From: Hyalangium gracile
Lineage (GTDB): Bacteria; Myxococcota; Myxococcia; Myxococcales; Myxococcaceae
DNA: 64,000 bases
Assembly (NCBI RefSeq): GCF_020103725.1
Contig: NZ_JAHXBG010000034.1
Coordinates: 47,692-111,691, forward strand
Direction: 5' to 3'
Position 1 is the stretch's first letter; every line of letters starts with the position of its first letter. Under the pieces are notes generated by a model. That model worked only from the letters and a program-made list of their open reading frames with translations, was not told the DNA's origin and did no database searches. Both the position numbers and the translations under genes were made by a program. This document shows positions 1 through 7,237 of the stretch, piece by piece.

Positions 1-1236
1 GTAGCTGTCCAGGGCTCTGTCGACTTCCCTCCACGCGGTCTCGGCCAGCGCGTCGCCCCCGGAGAGCAGCTCCGCGCGCACGGCCTGCCTGCGCTCCGGT
101 CCCCAGAATCGCTCCCAGCGCTTCTGCCCGTCCTGGCACGGCTGTGGCTCTCCCCATCCTCCGCCCACCACGCCACCCACCACGAGCAGCCCCGCCGCGG
201 CCGCCACTGCCAGGGGGATGCGCCAGGTGGAGAGCGGCTCACGCGCCAGCGCCGCGAGCAGCTCGCGCATCGAGGCGAAGCGCTCCTCCGGAGTGGGAGA
301 GAGGCCGCGCTGGAGCACGCGGCGGATGCGCGCGGGAACCCGGGGGTGGCGCGGCAGGGGAAGGGTAGCGGGACGCTGGCCGCAGAGCGCCTCGTGGAGC
401 GCGACGCAGAAGCTGTACTGGTCGGTGCGCGCGTCCACCTCGCCGCCCTCGAGCTGCTCGGGGGCCATGTACGCGGGAGTGCCCGCCCGCGAGCCCCTCC
501 ACGTCGTCCTGGAGGACAGAGAGGAGGGGAGGGCGCCTGGCGCTCCCGCGGCCTCGGGCAACGTGTCCGGGCCCTCCATCAGCCGGGCCAGTCCGAAGTC
601 CGTCACCTGCACCCGCCCGTCCCGGCGGATGAGGACGTTGGAGGGCTTGAAGTCCCGGTGGACGATGCCCGCCGCGTGCGCCGCGTGCAGGCCCTCGCCG
701 GCGGCGAGAAACACCTCCAGCACCTCGCGCCGGGGGCGGGGCCGCTCGCGCAGCCAGCTCTCCAGCGTGCCGCCGTCGGCGAACTCGAGGGCGAGGAACA
801 GCTGCTCGCCGATCACCCGGGCTTCGTAGAGCGTCACCACGTTGGGGTGGGAGAGCCGAGCCAGGGCCTGGGCCTCGGTGAGCAGCCACCGGCGCCGCGC
901 CTCGGGCGAGCCCTCGAGCTGCCGCGGCCCCTTGAGCAGCTTCAGGGCCAGCTTGCGGTCCAGCGCCGGGTCGAACGCGGCATACACCACGCCCATGCCC
1001 CCCGCGCCGAGCTCTCCCAGGATGAAGTAGCGATCCAGCCGGGCGCCTGGGACGAGCGGAGGCAGCTCGCCCTCCTGCTTCGGCGGCATCTCCAGGGACT
1101 CGGCCCGGGCCAGCTCTCCGACGAGGCGTTGACACAGCGCGCAGTCGTCCAGGTGCGAGTGGAGCCCCTCGGCGCGCGCCTCGGGCAGCGCGCCCGCCAC
1201 GAACTCCAGGATGACGTTCTCGTTGGGGCACTCCAT
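1..1236 (-). CDS. Ser/Thr protein kinase with N-terminal zinc-finger motif, C-terminus cut by window edge
   Basis: A Hanks-type Ser/Thr kinase predicted to phosphorylate proteins at the inner face of the membrane. The first 412 codons are visible and the gene runs off the left edge. Residues 1-36 resemble an anti-sigma zinc finger (C3, then H28, C32 and C35 in an HxxxCxxC pattern). The kinase domain follows from about residue 65: glycine loop GELGAGGMG, an ALK catalytic lysine, HRDFKPSN with H193, DFGLA, and APEQLEGG. A hydrophobic segment at about 337-357 is the likely transmembrane anchor, so a periplasmic or sensory C-terminus is expected outside the window. Start is ATG at 1236; no strong ribosome site is seen in front of it. 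The gene diverges from a small lipoprotein gene. The kinase call is secure; substrate and signal are unknown. Confidence 0.9.
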   Translation of the reverse strand, partial: MECPNENVILEFVAGALPEARAEGLHSHLDDCALCQRLVGELARAESLEMPPKQEGELPPLVPGARLDRYFILGELGAGGMGVVYAAFDPALDRKLALKLLKGPRQLEGSPEARRRWLLTEAQALARLSHPNVVTLYEARVIGEQLFLALEFADGGTLESWLRERPRPRREVLEVFLAAGEGLHAAHAAGIVHRDFKPSNVLIRRDGRVQVTDFGLARLMEGPDTLPEAAGAPGALPSSLSSRTTWRGSRAGTPAYMAPEQLEGGEVDARTDQYSFCVALHEALCGQRPATLPLPRHPRVPARIRRVLQRGLSPTPEERFASMRELLAALAREPLSTWRIPLAVAAAAGLLVVGGVVGGGWGEPQPCQDGQKRWERFWGPERRQAVRAELLSGGDALAETAWREVDRALDSY

Positions 1237-1399
1237 CACTTCATGGACGGTCGGAGTTGGCGGTTGTTGCATTCCAGGGTGCCAGAAATCGTCGGCGCAA
1301 CAAACGCCGGGTGGCCTTGTCCAAAGGCTGGAACGGACTCAGCCGTTCCGCGCGAAGCGGCCGTGGGGCTCATGGGCCGCGCTCATCAAAGGAGAGGTC

Positions 1400-1780
1400 A
1401 TGAATCGCCGTTGGGTTTCACTTGCCGTGCTGTTGGGAGCTGTCCTGGTCGGGTGCGGGGGCGTCGAGGCCGAGCCAGAGGTGGTGCCTCCCGTGAGCGT
1501 CGCCAGCACCTCCCAGGAGCTGGTCACCTGCTCCGCGAACTGTGTGATGGGGGAGCGCGTCTCCTGTCAGGGCTCGACGTGCTCCGCCACGGATTACAGC
1601 CACGTGACGTGTGACGGCGTCACGACCTTCTGCCCCACGTGTGATGACCACCCCTACTGCGAGTTCCTGCACGGGGGCTCCTGCGCTCCGAAGGGCTCCA
1701 CGATTCCGTGCTGCTTCCTGGGCGGTGGCGGAGAGGGTGGCTGCGTCTGCGGCAATGGCGAGTGGATCTGTACGATTTGA
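1400..1780 (+). CDS. Small cysteine-rich secreted lipoprotein, function unknown
   Basis: A 126-residue predicted lipoprotein. It has a short basic N-terminus, a hydrophobic core and a lipobox ending LVGC, so acylation at about Cys21 is expected. The mature part is short and holds many cysteines arranged in CSxNC, CPTC, CC and CxC groups, which suggests several disulfide bonds outside the cytoplasm. The start is ATG 1400, preceded by AGGAGAG at 1390-1396; in-frame codons upstream lack a signal peptide. I do not recognise the family. It stands alone, divergent from a Ser/Thr kinase gene, and resembles in style the small Cys-rich proteins at 26672-26878 and 59142-59540. Confidence 0.8.
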   Translation: MNRRWVSLAVLLGAVLVGCGGVEAEPEVVPPVSVASTSQELVTCSANCVMGERVSCQGSTCSATDYSHVTCDGVTTFCPTCDDHPYCEFLHGGSCAPKGSTIPCCFLGGGGEGGCVCGNGEWICTI

Positions 1781-1891
1781 CGCAGGCGGTATTTCAGCGG
1801 TCCTCTGTCCGAGGTCCCGCGCCGCGGGCGCAAGGTCTGGAGGAGGCCTTGGGCCTGCGGCTGTCTCGGGCGTCATGTTAAGGAGGGGGCC

Positions 1892-2965
1892 ATGCCCCTC
1901 TCTCTCGGACACGTCTTGCTTGCGACGCTCGCGCTGGCGGGCTCGAAGTCCAACCCTCCTCGCGGCGCCGCGCCCACGGGCGCGACGGGCCCCGCGCTCT
2001 CGCACCTGAAGAGCCGGGACCCCGACGCCTGCGACTGGGTGCGGCAGCCCATCCCCTCGGGAGAGCCGACGACGGTCTTCTCCTTCGACAGGAACTGCGC
2101 CTCGGCCGTCGTCTCCTGGAGCCGCGATGGCAAGCAGGGCCTCGTCTTCGTCAGCGGGGATGGCCCGGACGCCAGCTCCATTGCCTGGCGGGTGGATCTG
2201 GTGAACCGCACGGGTGCCCCGCTGGAGCTGCGCGGCCTGCCCGAGGAGAAGGGCGCCGCGGACACGGACCTGCCCATGATCGAGCAGCTCACCTTCGATC
2301 CCCAGGGCCGCCCGGTGGCGCTGGTCAGCTACACGCCCGCGCTGCAGCCCCCGGAGCCGGGGCCGGACGGCAAGCGGGCCATCTCCTTCCAGGGCGAGCG
2401 CTTCCCGGTGGCGGGTGGGCAGGGAGAGCCGACGCTCGTCATGGCCTGGCGGCTCGAAGGGGACACCTGGAAGCGCGTGGAGGTGAAGGCCACCACCTCC
2501 GGCGGCTTCGAGTCCCTCAAGCTCTTCCGGACACTGCAGCGCACGGCCTCACAGACGGCGGTGGGCCAGGCCAAGGGCAAGGCGCTGCCTCCCAAGGATC
2601 CCGCCCGGAAGGTGCTGAGCGCCGCGTTCCCGGACAAGAAGGACGGCGCAGAGGCGAAGTGGCTGCGGCTGACCACCTCCGGCGGGCCGCTCTACTACCG
2701 CCGGGAGCAGGCGGGAGATGGCTTCTCGGACTTCGCCCCCGTGCGCTGGGGCGCCAAGGGCGGCAAGCTGGCGCCGGTGGAGGGCGTCCCGGACGCCAAG
2801 GAGACCGCGGTGTCCTTCCAGCTCCAGAAGGATCTGCTGCTGGTCGACGTCGGGACGAGCCCTCGGCCCAAGACGCTGATCCTCGACGCGAAGACGAAGA
2901 AGATCCTCCTGGCGCAGGAGGATCTCATCGCCCCCGCCCTCTGGCCTCAGCCGTCCAAGCGCTGA
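1892..2965 (+). CDS. Secreted protein of unknown function
   Basis: A 357-residue protein with a hydrophobic N-terminal segment (LGHVLLATLALAG) compatible with an export signal. The rest is soluble and charged, with no transmembrane segments and no catalytic motif that I recognise. The N-terminal half reads like beta strands (FSFDRNCASAVVSWSRDG, LVFVSGDG), and the C-terminal part repeats a strand-turn pattern that could belong to a propeller or sandwich fold. The start ATG 1892 follows AAGGAGGGGG at 1880-1889, a very good ribosome site. It is convergent with the phosphatase gene, with only 19 bp between the stop codons. The coding call is firm; the function is unassigned. Confidence 0.8.
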   Translation: MPLSLGHVLLATLALAGSKSNPPRGAAPTGATGPALSHLKSRDPDACDWVRQPIPSGEPTTVFSFDRNCASAVVSWSRDGKQGLVFVSGDGPDASSIAWRVDLVNRTGAPLELRGLPEEKGAADTDLPMIEQLTFDPQGRPVALVSYTPALQPPEPGPDGKRAISFQGERFPVAGGQGEPTLVMAWRLEGDTWKRVEVKATTSGGFESLKLFRTLQRTASQTAVGQAKGKALPPKDPARKVLSAAFPDKKDGAEAKWLRLTTSGGPLYYRREQAGDGFSDFAPVRWGAKGGKLAPVEGVPDAKETAVSFQLQKDLLLVDVGTSPRPKTLILDAKTKKILLAQEDLIAPALWPQPSKR

Positions 2966-2984
2966 GGCCAAAGGGGCGCCGCTC

Positions 2985-4652
2985 CTACTTCTTCACCTCG
3001 GGGAGCGGCTTCCCGTCGGCGTTGGGGATGCCTTCCAGCCCGAGCAGCGCGGCCAGGGTGGGCGCGATGTCGGCCTGATCCACCGGCGTCTTCACCACCT
3101 GCTTGCGGATGCCGGCGCCGTAGAAGGCCAGCGGCACGTGGGCGTCGTAGCGGTGGGGGCTGCCGTGGGTGGAGCCCTCGGCCTTCTCTCCGTACTTGCC
3201 CCAGAAGGAGTTCTCCGCGGGCACCAGCAGCACCTCACCCGCGCGATCCGGGTGGAAGGTCAGCCGCGTCGCCGCGAAGTACGGCCGCTCCGGGTTGGTG
3301 CCAGCGATGAGCTCCGTGCGGGTGAAGCCGGCGGCGATCTGCGGCACCTTGAGCGCGGCCTCCAGCGCCGTCTTCTCCAGCTCCTCGGGAGCGATCTTCT
3401 TCTCCGCGGCGAGCCTGGTGTTCAGGTAGATGCTCGGGTCCTCCAGCGCGTTGACCCACTCACCCGGGCCGTACTTGTCCTGCAGCGCCTTCTGCACGGC
3501 GGCCTTCAGCTCCGCCTTCTTGATGCGGCGTACGTCCTTCTTGCCCTCGCCCGCGAGCTTCTCCGGGGCCGGCGCCGCGCCGTGGTCCGCGCTGAACGCG
3601 AACACCACGTTCTTCGCGCCGACCTTCTTCTCCAGATGGGTGATGAGCTCGCCGATGGCGCGATCCACGCCCAGGATCGAGTCCTGCACCTCGTGGCTGT
3701 GCGGGCCGTACGCGTGGCCGGCGTAGTCCGGCGCGGTGAAGCTCACCGCCAGCAGGTCCGGCGTCGCGTCCTTGCCCAGCTCCTCGGCCTCGATCGCCGC
3801 CTTCACGAAGGACAGCTCCCAGTCGGTGGCCAGCGGCGTGGCGGCGAAGGCGACGTAGAAGTCCGGGCCCGGCTTGTCCAGCTTGCCGGTGATCTTGTGC
3901 GGGAACGTCTTGCCCAGCCCCTTGTAGTCGCCCTCGTAGGCGGCCTCGTCCGGCCCGGTGTACTTCGCCGCCGGCTGCGAGCGGTCCCACACCTTGCCGA
4001 AGTGCGCGTCCATGGGGTTCTTCGCGTTGAACTCCGTCACCCAGGCCGGCAGCTCCTTCTGGAAGAAGGTGGAGGTGGTCATCTTCCCGGTGGCCTCGGC
4101 CAGCCAGTAGGCCTTGCCCTCATGGCCCGCCATCAGCACCGCCGCGCGGTCCTTCAGCGCGATGGCCACCACCTTGGAGTCGGGGTTCTTCTTCTTCAGC
4201 AAGTCTCCCACCGTCGGAGCCAGCAGGCCCTGCGGCGACGAGTCATCCTCGGGATCGGCCGGGGCCTCGAGCAGCGGGTGGGTCGGATCGAACAGGGTGG
4301 TGATGCTCTTGCCCGTGGAGCGATCGAAGTACTTGTTGGAGACGATGCCGTTCTTGTGCGGGTAGACCCCCGTGCCCAGCAGCGCGTGGCCCGGGCCCGT
4401 GTACGTGGCCAGCTGCCGGTAGGTGGAGTCGGTGTAGCGCGTGCCGCCGAGGATGCGCTTGATGCCCTTGGGCCCCAGGCGCGGCTCCATCTGGGACAGC
4501 ACGTCCGCCCCGAGCTGATCCACCACCAGCAGCACCACCAGCTTGGGCGCCGCGGACGGCTTGCCCCCCTTCGCCGGCTTCGCTGGCGCCTGCGCGGTCG
4601 CCACCGAGCTCGCGAGCAGTGCCATCCATCCGAGACGTTTCCAGGCCTTCAT
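2985..4652 (-). CDS. Alkaline phosphatase, PafA-like type I phosphodiesterase superfamily
   Basis: A 555-residue exported phosphatase that should hydrolyse phosphate monoesters in the periplasm or outside the cell using two zinc ions. A signal peptide covers about residues 1-20 (ending VATAQA). Superfamily motifs are in order: VDQLG with metal ligand D45, the nucleophile region ATYTGPGHA with T85, HKNGIVSN, and SADHG near the middle. The TYTGPGHA block followed by a GVYP/GNxYFD-type stretch is characteristic of the PafA branch, where the nucleophile is Thr rather than Ser. Length fits the family. It is the last gene of an apparent operon with the coiled-coil protein (18-bp gap) and the solute-binding/VWA protein. 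Phosphate scavenging is the family role; a link to its partners is inferred only from order. Confidence 0.88.
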   Translation of the reverse strand: MKAWKRLGWMALLASSVATAQAPAKPAKGGKPSAAPKLVVLLVVDQLGADVLSQMEPRLGPKGIKRILGGTRYTDSTYRQLATYTGPGHALLGTGVYPHKNGIVSNKYFDRSTGKSITTLFDPTHPLLEAPADPEDDSSPQGLLAPTVGDLLKKKNPDSKVVAIALKDRAAVLMAGHEGKAYWLAEATGKMTTSTFFQKELPAWVTEFNAKNPMDAHFGKVWDRSQPAAKYTGPDEAAYEGDYKGLGKTFPHKITGKLDKPGPDFYVAFAATPLATDWELSFVKAAIEAEELGKDATPDLLAVSFTAPDYAGHAYGPHSHEVQDSILGVDRAIGELITHLEKKVGAKNVVFAFSADHGAAPAPEKLAGEGKKDVRRIKKAELKAAVQKALQDKYGPGEWVNALEDPSIYLNTRLAAEKKIAPEELEKTALEAALKVPQIAAGFTRTELIAGTNPERPYFAATRLTFHPDRAGEVLLVPAENSFWGKYGEKAEGSTHGSPHRYDAHVPLAFYGAGIRKQVVKTPVDQADIAPTLAALLGLEGIPNADGKPLPEVKK

Positions 4653-4670
4653 TGCGTTTCTCCCAACGAG

Positions 4671-5402
4671 CTACGTGTTGCGTGTTCTCTGCGCCTGGCG
4701 CGGGGCCGCGGCGAGCTCCTCGAAGCTCTCCGAGATCGCGCCAATCTCCCGTGACAGCCCGGACAGCTCCGCGGTCACCCGCTGCGAGCTCTCCGCCACC
4801 TGTGAGTCCGCCTGCGCCGAGCGCAGGGTGAGCACCTGGAGCTTCACGGCCTCCAGCTTCGCGTGCAGCGCGGACAGCTCCGCGTCCAGCCGGTCCAGGT
4901 GGCCTCGGAGCGCGGTCGCGTCCGCGAGCTGTCCCTCCCGGGCCTTCGCCGCGTCGCGGTAGCGCTCGCTGGCGGCGCGATCCGAGCTCTGCTCCGCCAG
5001 CAGCTCCAGCCGGGCGTGCTCGGCGCGGAGCTCCTTCTCTCGCGCCTGCGACACGTGCGACTGCAGCTCCTGGTGCCGCGTCACCAGCTCCATGGCCTGC
5101 TTGCCAATGCGCTCGAGCTGCGGCGCGGACACCGCCAGCATGGCGCGCGCGGACTCGGGCACCTTGGACAGCTCCGCCGCCAGCTGCTCCTTCGCGTCCC
5201 AGATCGTCCGGGCCCGCTCGCGGTGCGCGGCATCCAGCCCCGGAGGCAGCTGCGGCCCCCCGCGGTTGACGATGGCCAGGACGATCGCGGCCAGCGTGCC
5301 CAGCCCGAGCACCCACCACTCTCCCGTCCCCGCCGCGGTGACGCCGGCTGTCGCGAGCACTCCCGCGGCGGGAAACAGCCTCTGCCAGGTGGACCCCTTC
5401 AC
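4671..5402 (-). CDS. Membrane-anchored coiled-coil protein
   Basis: A 243-residue protein with two closely spaced hydrophobic segments at the N-terminus (about residues 9-24 and 27-46), then an almost uninterrupted helical region rich in Ala, Glu, Leu, Arg and Gln up to about residue 235. This should form a long coiled coil in the cytoplasm. No enzymatic motif is visible. It is the middle gene of a tight operon: 7 bp after the stop of the solute-binding/VWA gene and 18 bp before the phosphatase gene. Coiled-coil membrane partners beside VWA proteins are often assembly or scaffold factors; here that is inference. The family is not recognised. Confidence 0.8.
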   Translation of the reverse strand: MKGSTWQRLFPAAGVLATAGVTAAGTGEWWVLGLGTLAAIVLAIVNRGGPQLPPGLDAAHRERARTIWDAKEQLAAELSKVPESARAMLAVSAPQLERIGKQAMELVTRHQELQSHVSQAREKELRAEHARLELLAEQSSDRAASERYRDAAKAREGQLADATALRGHLDRLDAELSALHAKLEAVKLQVLTLRSAQADSQVAESSQRVTAELSGLSREIGAISESFEELAAAPRQAQRTRNT

Positions 5403-5409
5403 GCGTCCC

Positions 5410-7140
5410 TTAGAAGTACGAGGCGATCTGGTGGTACAGCTTGTCGATGTCCGCGCTGTCTCCGTGGACCATCAGCGCGTTGGAGCGCTCGCTCAGGGTG
5501 CGCAGCAGCTCCTCGTCCGCCTCGTTCCCGTACGCGATGGTGAAGACGCGCGTGCCCTCGGTGTCCTCGGGCCGGGGCAGCCGTTCGATGAGGTCCGGCT
5601 TGTTCCGCTTGGAGGCGGTGTCCTTGCCATCCGAGAGCACGACGATGCCGTAGCTGCGCGGCTCGGTCTCCGTCTTGCGCGCCTGATCCACCTCGTCGAA
5701 CGCCATCAGCACCGCGTCATAGAGCGAGGTCTGCCCGTGCGCGTACAGGCCCTGGACCTTCTTCACCAGCGTCTCGCCCGACTGGCGCACCTTGCCGGGG
5801 TTGCCCAGCGCGGTCGGCTGCTCGCTGAAGGCGATCACCTGCACCAGGTCATCCGGCTCCATGCGCTGGAGGAACTTCACCGTGCCGGCGCGGGCGGCGT
5901 CCATCGGCTTGCCCTCCATCGAGCCGGAGGTATCCAGGACGACCCACACCGCGGCCTTCTTCTTCGTCTCGTGCCACAGCGTGTTGGCGCGCTGGAACAG
6001 GTCCTCGCTCAGGTACTCCAGCTCCTTGCGCTCGGCGTTCGGCGACACGCCATGGTCCTCGTCGAACGGCGCGGTCAGCGGCACGTCCTTGAGCGCGGGC
6101 CGGAAGCCATACTTCGGGGCCTTGGCCTGCTGCTCGGGCGACACGAGGAAGTCGAGGAACGCCTTCGCGCCCTGCTTCTGATCCTCGGTGACCCAGTCGG
6201 CGTCCACGACGCCCGCGGGGTGCGTCTCCCAGTAGGTGCCCTCCTTCGGGTAGAGCGCCACGAGCGGGAAGGGCTTCGTCTTGCACTTGTCGTTGGCCTT
6301 CACCACGGAGGACTCGTACACGGTGACGGCGGACAGGTAGGCCGGGCCGCGGTTGCACAGCTTGTCCGTCAGCCAGCTCGAGCTCTCGCCATAGTGGACG
6401 ATGGAGCGCTCGATGTCCTTGAGCAGCGACACCACCTGCGGATCCTTCATGTCCGCGGAGGTGAGGTTGGCGCTCTTGTTCGCGCCCGCGTAGATCATGC
6501 TGATGACGGAGAGCATCGCCGAGTTCGAGTAGTCGGGGTGCGAGTGCCCGAACTTGAAGGCGCCCCACTCCGGGTGGCCCAGCGCGCTCCAGCCCTTGGG
6601 GTTGGTCACCACGGAGCGCAGATCCTTCCAGCCGATCTCCTTCTTCGGCCAGCCGAGCGCCTCGGCCATGGGCTTCCAGAGGGCGATGACCAGCGCGGTG
6701 TTGACGGTGTCCTTGGCCTCGGGGACGAAGGCGCGCTGCTCGCGCGTCTGCCAGTCCTGGTTGATGAGATCGATCCAGCTCTTGCCGGCCGGCCCCCAGA
6801 TGGTGGGCTTGGACTTGCCGGCCAGGATGGCGGCGCGGCTCTCGCCCGAGCGCATGTGCTCGGCCTTGACGACCACGACCTTGCCGTTGATCTCGACGCG
6901 CTTCTCGTTGAACGTCTTGACGACGTCGTTGACCCACTCCTTCTTGCCATCCGACGAGGCGTAGAGCACGTCGATGGTGGGCTTGTCCGACTTCGGAGTC
7001 GCGGTGGGGCTGGGGTCCGCGGCCTTGCCGCTCGGGGTGGGGGTGTCTCCTCCCCTGGAGGGAGACATCTTGCTGTACAGCACGACGCCGCAGACGAGTG
7101 CGAAGAGGACGACGACGGCGACGCTGGTTCCTCGATTCAT
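5410..7140 (-). CDS. Fusion of an extracellular solute-binding domain with a von Willebrand factor A domain
   Basis: A 576-residue membrane-tethered, outward-facing protein. The N-terminal hydrophobic segment (about residues 8-23) is a signal anchor, followed by a Pro/Ser/Thr-rich linker. Residues about 50-365 read as a type-2 periplasmic binding protein (DVLYASSDGKKEWV, AFLDFLVSPEQQAKAP). Residues about 395-576 form a VWA domain with the metal-site motif DTSGS, a TSLYD loop and an LSDGKDT loop, so a divalent-metal-dependent ligand site is intact. Both domains are full length in one frame. The start is ATG 7140. It heads an operon with the coiled-coil protein and the PafA-like phosphatase and has no ABC transporter permease nearby, so binding for sensing or adhesion seems more likely than import. 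The ligand is unknown. Confidence 0.88.
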   Translation of the reverse strand: MNRGTSVAVVVLFALVCGVVLYSKMSPSRGGDTPTPSGKAADPSPTATPKSDKPTIDVLYASSDGKKEWVNDVVKTFNEKRVEINGKVVVVKAEHMRSGESRAAILAGKSKPTIWGPAGKSWIDLINQDWQTREQRAFVPEAKDTVNTALVIALWKPMAEALGWPKKEIGWKDLRSVVTNPKGWSALGHPEWGAFKFGHSHPDYSNSAMLSVISMIYAGANKSANLTSADMKDPQVVSLLKDIERSIVHYGESSSWLTDKLCNRGPAYLSAVTVYESSVVKANDKCKTKPFPLVALYPKEGTYWETHPAGVVDADWVTEDQKQGAKAFLDFLVSPEQQAKAPKYGFRPALKDVPLTAPFDEDHGVSPNAERKELEYLSEDLFQRANTLWHETKKKAAVWVVLDTSGSMEGKPMDAARAGTVKFLQRMEPDDLVQVIAFSEQPTALGNPGKVRQSGETLVKKVQGLYAHGQTSLYDAVLMAFDEVDQARKTETEPRSYGIVVLSDGKDTASKRNKPDLIERLPRPEDTEGTRVFTIAYGNEADEELLRTLSERSNALMVHGDSADIDKLYHQIASYF

Positions 7141-7237
7141 GACGCTCCTTGCTCGGGGCGCACTCTACGGCACTCGGACCCCCGGCAGAAACTCCCACCC
7201 TCTCTTCCTGGAGGAGGGAGGGCGGTAGACTGGGACG

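Noticed and set aside
239..1231. 330-codon minus-strand open frame overlapping the left-edge kinase
   Set aside because: It is an Arg/Gly/Ala-rich shadow; the frame starting at ATG 1236 carries all kinase motifs (HRDFKPSN, DFGLA).
1264..1281. Sigma-54-like element on the minus strand upstream of the left-edge kinase (TGGCAC followed by TGCAA)
   Set aside because: The GG-to-GC distance is one base too long, and sigma-54 does not tolerate spacing changes.
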